Shown here piece by piece: positions 1 through 4,344 of a DNA stretch of 5,685 nt. The notes under the pieces are model-generated. The model ran no database searches and was not told where the DNA came from. It was given only the letters and a program-made list of their open reading frames with translations. This DNA is from Actinomycetales bacterium (lineage in GTDB: Bacteria > Actinomycetota > Actinomycetes > Actinomycetales > Cellulomonadaceae): the NCBI GenBank assembly GCA_012514835.1, contig JAAYZM010000403.1, forward strand, positions 1-5,685, read 5' to 3'. Position 1 is the stretch's first letter. Each line of letters opens with the position of its first letter. Position numbers and translations under genes: made by a program.

Positions 1-1
1 C

Positions 2-64
2 ACCTCCACCGAACCCTCTACCTCCGCTGAGCCCGACAGTTCTGACGAGCCCGAGCGCCCGTGA
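2..64 (+). CDS. C-terminal end of an upstream gene (partial)
   Basis: Reading from base 2, 20 sense codons run into a TGA at 62-64 and give an acidic tail rich in Ser, Thr, Glu and Pro, ending in SSDEPERP. The other two forward frames do not suit an upstream gene: the one shared with the next gene has stops at 28-30 and 43-45. The TGA overlaps the GTG of the next gene as GTGA, the usual sign of a translationally coupled pair in one operon. The folded part of the protein lies outside the window, so no family can be named. Such a tail is probably disordered. The short length leaves some chance that this frame is open only by accident. Confidence 0.6.
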   Translation, partial: TSTEPSTSAEPDSSDEPERP

Positions 65-885
65 GCCCCGCGCCCGCGTCGGAGCGCTCCGCCGTCCGCG
101 TGACGGTGGGCCAGCTCGACGTGGGGGCGGACCGGTCCGCGAACCTCGCGGTGGCCGAGCGACTCCTCGAGCTGGCCGCGCAAGAGGGTGCCGCGCTCGC
201 GGTGCTGCCCGAGTACGCGAGCAGCTATGAGTCGAGCGGCGTCGGGATCGAGCACGCGGAGCCCCTCGACGGCCCCTGGGTCACGGGCCTGCGTGCGGCC
301 GCGGCGCGCCACGGCGTGGCCGTCGTCGCCGGGGTGATCGTCCCGGACGCGAGTGGGGAGCGCGCCCAGAACGTGGTGGTCGCGATCGACGCGGCGGGCG
401 AGCTGCGCGGCACGTACGCGAAGGTGCACCTGTATGACGCGTTCGGGTACCGCGAGTCAGACCGCCTGGCTCCCGGCGACCCCGCGGCCGAGCCTCTCGT
501 GCTCGACGTGGCTGGCGTCCGTTTCGGCGTGATCACGTGCTACGACCTGCGCTTCCCCGAGTCGGCGCGCCGCCTCGTCGACGCGGGCGCGGAGGCGATC
601 CTCGTGCCCGCCGCGTGGGTGGACGGCCCGGGCAAGGCGGCCCAGTGGCGGGCGCTCGCGGTGGCGCGCGCGATCGAGAACACCGCGTGGGTGATCGCCG
701 TCGGACAAGCGGGGGCCGCGCGCACGGGACGGTCCGTCGTGATCGACCCCGAAGGCGTCGTCCGTGCGGAGCTGGGCGTGGAGCCCGCAACGGCGACGGT
801 CACCGTGGACCCCGCCGTCGTCGGCGCCGTGCGCGAGCGCAACCCGGCCCTAGCTCTGCGCCGCTACGAAGTCACCCCGCGCTAG
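61..885 (+). CDS. Carbon-nitrogen hydrolase (nitrilase superfamily amidohydrolase)
   Basis: A 274-residue cytoplasmic hydrolase of the nitrilase superfamily, which hydrolyses non-peptide C-N bonds, usually of small amides. The Glu-Lys-Cys triad is visible: Glu51 in LPEYASSY, Lys121 in YAKVHLYDAFGYRESD and Cys160 in ITCYDLRFPESAR, with the second conserved Glu at 132. The CYDLRFPE form is typical of the Nit1/Nit2-like branch, which includes deaminated glutathione amidase and omega-amidase, but the substrate cannot be read from sequence. Length is normal and no signal peptide is seen. GTG at 61 is the first possible start, because in-frame stops lie at 28-30 and 43-45. There is no good Shine-Dalgarno sequence; the start overlaps the upstream stop by 4 bp, so translation is probably coupled. 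The gene ends convergently with trhA. Family assignment is firm; substrate is unknown. Confidence 0.95.
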   Translation: MSPAPASERSAVRVTVGQLDVGADRSANLAVAERLLELAAQEGAALAVLPEYASSYESSGVGIEHAEPLDGPWVTGLRAAAARHGVAVVAGVIVPDASGERAQNVVVAIDAAGELRGTYAKVHLYDAFGYRESDRLAPGDPAAEPLVLDVAGVRFGVITCYDLRFPESARRLVDAGAEAILVPAAWVDGPGKAAQWRALAVARAIENTAWVIAVGQAGAARTGRSVVIDPEGVVRAELGVEPATATVTVDPAVVGAVRERNPALALRRYEVTPR

Positions 886-905
886 CGAGCCCCCCGCGGA
901 AGCCG

Positions 906-940
906 GAAGACCTTGTGCCGCCAGCCGTCACAAGGTCTTC
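906..940. terminator. Bidirectional hairpin terminator between convergent genes
   Basis: A perfect 12-bp inverted repeat has arms GAAGACCTTGTG (906-917) and CACAAGGTCTTC (929-940) around an 11-nt loop. Two more C-G pairs flank it (903-904 with 942-943) across a G/G mismatch. It sits midway in the 87-bp gap between two genes that point at each other, so it can serve both. No T tract follows on either strand. Actinobacterial intrinsic terminators often lack one. Confidence 0.8.
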
Positions 941-972
941 GGGACTCGGCACGCCGGGCGGGAAACAGAGCG

Positions 973-1719
973 TCAGCGTGCGGCGACCGTGACCAGGAAC
1001 ACCGCGATCAGGTGGCACGTGTAGCCCACCACGGTGAGCGCGTGGAAGATCTCGTGGAACCCGAACCATGCGGGGCTCGGGTTGGGTCGCTTGGTGCCGT
1101 AGATGACGGCGCCCACCGTGTAGGCGAGGCCGCCGGCCATGATGAGCCACACGACGGCGGGCCCGCCCGTGGCGCCGAGCGGCCCGAGGTACGCGACGGC
1201 CACCCAGCCGAGCGCGAGGTAGATGGGCACGTAGAGCCAGCGGGGTGCACCGAGCCAGAAGATGCGCATGAGCAGCCCCACGATCGCGCCGGACCACACG
1301 ATGATCAGCAGGGTCCGGGCCACGGGCTCGTCGAGGAGCAGCACGGCGAGGGGCGTGTAGGTGCCCGCGATGATGAGGAAGATGTTGGTGTGGTCGAGGC
1401 GGCGCAGCACGGCGGCGACGCGGGGTGACCACGTGCCGCGGTGGTAGACGGCGCTCGTGCCGAACAGCAGGATCGCGCTGAGGCCGAACACGGACACGGC
1501 CACGCGCGGGGCGACGGGCGGGGCGATCACCACGAGCACGATCGACGCGGCGATGACGAACGGCTCGACGCCCGCGTGGATCCACCCGCGCAGCTTCGGC
1601 TTGATGGCCGCCGCGACCTCGCCCACGCGGTCGCCGGCCTCGCTCACGGCCTCGCCCACCTGGTGCGCGAGGCGCGCGGGCGCGCTCGGGTCGCGGTCGG
1701 GCGCGGAGTGGGCGGTCAT
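973..1719 (-). CDS. trhA: TrhA/hemolysin III family membrane protein (CREST superfamily)
   Basis: A 248-residue integral membrane protein of the hemolysin III (YqfA/TrhA, PAQR-like) family. Bacterial members are linked to membrane lipid and energy homeostasis; true hemolytic activity is doubtful for most. After a polar N-terminus of about 45 residues, seven hydrophobic segments are visible at about 52-70, 72-88, 111-129, 134-153, 160-178, 188-207 and 227-244. The CREST metal-site signature is complete: SxxxH (Ser89 to His93 in TSAVYHR), Asp109 in RRLDHTN, and HxxxH (His222 and His226 in FHEIFHA). ATG at 1719 is chosen because GGGAG lies 5 nt upstream (1725-1729) and the family's folded region begins soon after. 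The frame stays open far upstream, but there it runs antisense to the next gene. It diverges from the cis-prenyltransferase gene, and its promoter region carries a clear dyad that suggests control by a repressor. Confidence 0.93.
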   Translation of the reverse strand: MTAHSAPDRDPSAPARLAHQVGEAVSEAGDRVGEVAAAIKPKLRGWIHAGVEPFVIAASIVLVVIAPPVAPRVAVSVFGLSAILLFGTSAVYHRGTWSPRVAAVLRRLDHTNIFLIIAGTYTPLAVLLLDEPVARTLLIIVWSGAIVGLLMRIFWLGAPRWLYVPIYLALGWVAVAYLGPLGATGGPAVVWLIMAGGLAYTVGAVIYGTKRPNPSPAWFGFHEIFHALTVVGYTCHLIAVFLVTVAAR

Positions 1720-1769
1720 GCGGGCTCCCGGGGGTGGTGGGGTGCGGGCCGACGGCGGCTGCGGCGCCC

Positions 1770-1775
1770 AGCATA
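1770..1775 (-). promoter_or_regulatory. Candidate -10 element of trhA
   Basis: On the minus strand these bases read TATGCT, four of six matches to TATAAT. Transcription would start about 44 nt before the trhA ATG. A weak -35-like TCGGTA lies 18 bp upstream (1794-1799). The 1774-1795 dyad would fill the spacer between the two boxes, a typical repressor position. This rests on motif similarity only. Confidence 0.35.
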
Positions 1776-1795
1776 ACCTACGCTGCCGTAGGTTA
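1774..1795. promoter_or_regulatory. Perfect 9-bp dyad, probable repressor operator
   Basis: The arms TAACCTACG (1774-1782) and CGTAGGTTA (1787-1795) are perfect reverse complements around a 4-bp spacer, CTGC. This is an AT-rich island in a GC-rich divergent intergenic region and overlaps the likely trhA promoter. Its size and symmetry suit a dimeric helix-turn-helix regulator of the TetR type. No regulator gene lies in this window, so the protein partner is inferred only. A hairpin role is less likely, because the site lies at the promoter and not at a gene end. Confidence 0.65.
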
Positions 1796-1807
1796 CCGAT
1801 GGGTAAC
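1792..1807. promoter_or_regulatory. Second, overlapping 6-bp dyad
   Basis: GTTACC (1792-1797) and GGTAAC (1802-1807) form a second inverted repeat with a 4-bp spacer, GATG. It shares the GTTA half-site with the 1774-1795 dyad. Three related half-sites (TAACC, GGTTA, GGTAA) thus lie at similar spacing. It could be a second operator subsite or the other half of a tandem site; six-base arms alone could also occur by chance. Confidence 0.35.
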
Positions 1808-1862
1808 TCGTTCCCGCGCGAAACGTTCACACGAGCGCACCAGGTCCCCCCGGCCGGAGCGA

Positions 1863-1868
1863 TAGTTT
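1863..1868 (+). promoter_or_regulatory. Candidate -10 element of the cis-prenyltransferase gene
   Basis: TAGTTT fits the TANNNT pattern of actinobacterial vegetative promoters and is one of few AT-rich spots upstream of the gene. Transcription from it would give a leader of about 30 nt. No convincing -35 box lies 16-18 bp upstream, so this is a weak call. Confidence 0.25.
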
Positions 1869-1895
1869 GGGACCCGGACCCGTCCCCGCGCAGTG

Positions 1896-1900
1896 AAGGA
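1896..1900 (+). promoter_or_regulatory. Ribosome binding site that fixes the TTG start at 1907
   Basis: AAGGA (part of GAAGGA, 1895-1900) lies 6 nt before TTG at 1907-1909, an ideal spacing. The GTG at 1893 is in another frame. The reading frame is open for more than 400 bases further upstream, but that part crosses the divergent promoter region and trhA, so this site decides the start. Confidence 0.75.
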
Positions 1901-1906
1901 CCGACG

Positions 1907-2668
1907 TTGCGCCTGCCACACCCGCTGTACCGCCTGTACGAGCGCCGGCTCGTCGCCGGGCTCTCGCGCGAAGCGGTCCCGCGGCACGTGGGCGTCATGA
2001 TGGACGGCAACCGGCGCTGGGCGCGCTCGCTCGGGGAGCCCGCCGCCGCGGGGCACCGCCGCGGGGCAGACCACATCTCGGAGTTCCTGCAGTGGTCCGA
2101 GGAGGTGGGCGTCGAGGTCGTCACGCTGTGGATGCTCTCGACGGACAACCTCCAGCGCGACCCGGAAGAGGTCGCCGACCTGCTCGACATCATCACCGGC
2201 TCGGTGCGCGAGCTCGCGAGCACCCGCCGGTGGCGCCTCAAGGCCGTGGGAGACCTCCGGCTCCTGCCCGCGGACGTCGCGGAAGCGCTCCGCGCCGCGG
2301 AAGAGGCAACGCAGGACGTGCGCGGGCTGCAGCTCAACGTGGCCGTCGGCTACGGCGGGCGGCACGAGATCGCCGACGCCGTGCGCGCCCTGCTGCGCGA
2401 GCACGCGGAGGCGGGCACCCCCCTCGAGGACCTCGCCGAGGAGCTCACCGTCGAGCACATCGCGAGCCACCTGTACACGCAGGGCCAGCCTGACCCGGAC
2501 CTCGTGATCCGCACCTCGGGCGAGCAGCGGATCGGCGGCTTCCTGCTGTGGCAGTCCGTGCACTCCGAGTTCTACTTCTGCGACGCGTACTGGCCGGACT
2601 TCCGCCGCGTCGACTTCTTGCGCGCCCTGCGCTCGTACGCCGCGCGGGAGCGCCGCCTCGGCCGGTGA
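1907..2668 (+). CDS. uppS: Isoprenyl transferase (cis-prenyltransferase, UppS/Rv1086-like)
   Basis: A 253-residue cis-prenyltransferase that condenses isopentenyl diphosphate onto an allylic diphosphate in cis configuration, supplying lipid carriers for cell-wall synthesis. Aligned by eye with E. coli UppS, the key residues are present: Asp33 in VMMDGNRRWAR, His50 in GHRRG, Ser78 and Asn81 in LSTDNL, Arg202, Glu206 and Arg208 in RTSGEQR, and Glu221 in SEFYF. The STDNLQRDPEE form and the divergent trhA neighbour resemble M. tuberculosis Rv1086, a short-chain (C15) Z-farnesyl diphosphate synthase, more than the long-chain enzyme. Met76 replaces the small Ala69 of E. coli, which fits a short product. 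The symbol uppS is therefore a family label; actual chain length is inferred. The start is TTG, read from a strong AAGGA site. The next gene begins 132 bp downstream. Confidence 0.92.
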   Translation: MRLPHPLYRLYERRLVAGLSREAVPRHVGVMMDGNRRWARSLGEPAAAGHRRGADHISEFLQWSEEVGVEVVTLWMLSTDNLQRDPEEVADLLDIITGSVRELASTRRWRLKAVGDLRLLPADVAEALRAAEEATQDVRGLQLNVAVGYGGRHEIADAVRALLREHAEAGTPLEDLAEELTVEHIASHLYTQGQPDPDLVIRTSGEQRIGGFLLWQSVHSEFYFCDAYWPDFRRVDFLRALRSYAARERRLGR

Positions 2669-2750
2669 CGGGTGACGGGCGCCGGATGACGGTCAGGTGA
2701 ACTCTCGCCGCCGGGCCGCGTGTCGTGTCGGACCCCGCGAGGGCCGGGCG

Positions 2751-2756
2751 TAGCGT
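2751..2756 (+). promoter_or_regulatory. Candidate -10 element of the phoH gene
   Basis: TAGCGT fits TANNNT. A poor -35-like CGGACC (2729-2734) lies 16 bp upstream, sharing only GAC with TTGACA. Transcription would start near 2763, just before the 2768-2785 hairpin, leaving a leader of about 40 nt. Low confidence; read-through from the upstream gene is equally possible. Confidence 0.3.
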
Positions 2757-2767
2757 CGCGGGGTAAC

Positions 2768-2785
2768 GGGCAACGCCTGTTGCCC
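2768..2785 (+). promoter_or_regulatory. Leader hairpin immediately before the phoH ribosome binding site
   Basis: GGGCAAC (2768-2774) and GTTGCCC (2779-2785) form a perfect 7-bp stem with a 4-nt GCCT loop. The stem ends 5 bases before the Shine-Dalgarno GGAGGA at 2791. In RNA it could tune ribosome access or protect the 5' end; in DNA it could be an operator. It might also be a weak terminator of the upstream gene, but no T tract follows and it sits directly on the next gene's leader. Confidence 0.45.
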
Positions 2786-2790
2786 CCTGG

Positions 2791-2796
2791 GGAGGA
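2791..2796 (+). promoter_or_regulatory. Ribosome binding site that fixes the TTG start at 2801
   Basis: GGAGGA, preceded by two more G residues, is a near-perfect Shine-Dalgarno sequence 4 nt from TTG at 2801-2803. The frame is open upstream to about 2720, but no comparable site precedes an earlier start, so TTG is preferred. Confidence 0.75.
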
Positions 2797-2800
2797 CACC

Positions 2801-4210
2801 TTGTCTCGTAGCGCAGGAACCCGGACCACCACCCGCTCCGACGCCGCGAAGGGACCAGGCAGCGCGCCACGCACCAGCACCGCCGACGACGGCGCCCCCC
2901 AGGCGGAACGCCTCACGTACGTGCTCGACACCTCGGTGCTCCTGAGCGACCCGCACGCGATCAAGCGCTTCGCGGAGCACGACGTGGTGCTTCCCGTGGT
3001 GGTGGTCACCGAGCTCGAGGCCAAGCGCCACCACGCCGAGCTCGGCTACTTCGCACGCTCCGCCCTGCGCCTGCTCGACGACCTGCGCGTGGAGCACGGT
3101 CGCCTCGACGTGCCCCTGCCCGTGGGGGACGACGGCGGGACGCTGCGCGTCGAGCTCAACCACTCCGACCCTGCGGTGCTCCCGGCCGGGTTCCGGCTGG
3201 GCGACAACGACACGCGCATCCTTGCCGTCGCGGCCAACCTCGCGGCCGAGGGCTGCGACGTGGTGATCGTGTCGAAGGACCTGCCGATGCGCGTCAAGGC
3301 CTCGGCGCTCGGCCTGTGCGCCGAGGAGTACCGTGCCGAGCTCGCCGTGGACTCGGGCTGGACTGGCCTCGACACCCTCGACCTCGACGAGGCGCAGATG
3401 GCCCAGCTCTGGGAGACCGAGAGCCTCGAGCTCGCGGACCTGCCCACGGCGCAAGGTGCGGACCTGCCGTGCCACACGGGACTCGTGCTGCACTCCGGTC
3501 GCGGCTCGGCCCTCGGGCGGGTCACGTATGACAAGCGCGTGCGGCTCGTGCGCGGGGACCAGGACGTGTTCGGGGTGCACGGGCGCAGCGCCGAGCAGCG
3601 CATCGCGATCGACCTGCTGCTCGACGAGGAGATCGGGATCGTCTCGCTCGGCGGCCGCGCGGGCACCGGGAAGTCCGCGCTCGCGCTGTGCGCGGGTCTC
3701 GAGGCCGTGCTCGAGCGGCGCGCGCATCGCAAGGTCATGGTGTTCCGCCCGCTGTACGCCGTCGGCGGGCAAGAGCTCGGCTACCTGCCCGGTTCCGAGT
3801 CCGAGAAGATGAACCCGTGGGCGCAGGCCGTGTTCGACACGCTCGGGGCGCTCGTCAGCAAGGAAGTGGTCGAGGAGGTCATGGACCGCGACCTGCTCGA
3901 GGTGCTGCCCCTCACGCACATCCGCGGGCGCTCGCTGCACGACGCGTTCGTGATCGTGGACGAGGCCCAGTCGCTCGAGCGCAACGTGCTCCTCACCGTG
4001 CTCTCGCGGATAGGCCAGTCCTCACGCGTGGTCCTCACGCACGACGTGGCCCAGCGTGACAACCTGCGCGTGGGGCGGCACGACGGCGTGGCCGCGGTGA
4101 TCGAGGCGCTCAAGGGCCACCCGTTGTTCGCCCACATGACGCTCACGAGGTCCGAGCGCTCGCCCGTCGCGGCACTCGTCACGGAGCTCCTCGAGGGGAT
4201 CGACCTGTAG
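2801..4210 (+). CDS. phoH2: PhoH2-type protein: PIN ribonuclease domain fused to PhoH ATPase
   Basis: A 469-residue cytoplasmic protein with two domains. Residues 1-37 are a basic, low-complexity tail. Residues about 38-170 form a PIN (VapC-like) nuclease domain with likely metal-binding acids Asp43 (VLDTSVLL), Glu71 (VVTELEAKRHH), Asp135 or Asp137 (GDNDTRIL) and Asp160 (VSKDLPMR). Residues about 255-469 form the PhoH P-loop ATPase: Walker A GRAGTGKS at 285-292, the family segment RPLYAVGGQELGYLPG (316-331) followed by EKMNPWAQ, and Walker B VIVDEAQ at 384-390. Mycobacterial PhoH2 proteins of this architecture couple RNA unwinding to sequence-specific cleavage. The mycobacterial protein is about 430 residues, so this one is slightly longer, mainly in its N-terminal tail. 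The start is TTG with a strong GGAGGA site. All key motifs are intact and no antitoxin-like gene is evident just upstream. Confidence 0.95.
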   Translation: MSRSAGTRTTTRSDAAKGPGSAPRTSTADDGAPQAERLTYVLDTSVLLSDPHAIKRFAEHDVVLPVVVVTELEAKRHHAELGYFARSALRLLDDLRVEHGRLDVPLPVGDDGGTLRVELNHSDPAVLPAGFRLGDNDTRILAVAANLAAEGCDVVIVSKDLPMRVKASALGLCAEEYRAELAVDSGWTGLDTLDLDEAQMAQLWETESLELADLPTAQGADLPCHTGLVLHSGRGSALGRVTYDKRVRLVRGDQDVFGVHGRSAEQRIAIDLLLDEEIGIVSLGGRAGTGKSALALCAGLEAVLERRAHRKVMVFRPLYAVGGQELGYLPGSESEKMNPWAQAVFDTLGALVSKEVVEEVMDRDLLEVLPLTHIRGRSLHDAFVIVDEAQSLERNVLLTVLSRIGQSSRVVLTHDVAQRDNLRVGRHDGVAAVIEALKGHPLFAHMTLTRSERSPVAALVTELLEGIDL

Positions 4211-4214
4211 ACCG

Positions 4215-4257
4215 GACCTCCCTGTCGCGGGGCCGCCCGGGAGGCCGTCGTCGGCCC
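4215..4257 (+). terminator. GC-rich hairpin region after phoH2, candidate terminator
   Basis: Two adjacent inverted repeats follow the phoH2 stop. CCTCCC (4217-4222) pairs with GGGAGG (4239-4244), and GGCCG (4243-4247) pairs with CGGCC (4252-4256) around a TCGT loop. They share bases 4243-4244, so they may be alternative folds. A third option pairs GGGCCG (4230-4235) with CGGCCC (4252-4257). There is no T tract beyond the moderately T-containing CTCGTTCGTCTCC. The position right after a gene end suits a terminator, but such GC-rich DNA folds readily. Confidence 0.45.
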
Positions 4258-4344
4258 TCGTTCGTCTCCTCGACCTGGGGCCGTCCGCCGGTTCGTGTCA
4301 CCATGGGACGCGGAAACGGCTGACGAACTCGAGGGGACGAGCGG

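Noticed and set aside
1821..1831. AACGTT palindrome and a TTCACA -35-like box upstream of the prenyltransferase
   Set aside because: No -10 box lies at a suitable distance (17 bp downstream reads CCCGGC), and a six-base palindrome alone is not significant.
1457..1906. Upstream extension of the prenyltransferase frame
   Set aside because: It crosses trhA antisense and the dyad-bearing promoter region, and the family's N-terminus begins at the TTG at 1907 behind AAGGA.
973..2337. A 454-codon minus-strand frame that would extend trhA upstream
   Set aside because: Residues before the ATG at 1719 are antisense to the promoter region and the prenyltransferase; family homology and a GGGAG site place the start at 1719.
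2664..2677. Tandem GGTGACG repeat at the end of the prenyltransferase gene
   Set aside because: Only two 7-base copies, partly coding; within chance for this base composition.
2697..2753. An 18-codon GTG frame before phoH2 as a possible leader peptide or antitoxin
   Set aside because: It has no ribosome binding site and no recognisable content, and it overlaps the candidate -10 box.
2693..3940. A 415-codon open frame on the minus strand opposite phoH2
   Set aside because: It is a shadow in very GC-rich DNA; the + strand carries complete PIN and PhoH motifs over the same bases.
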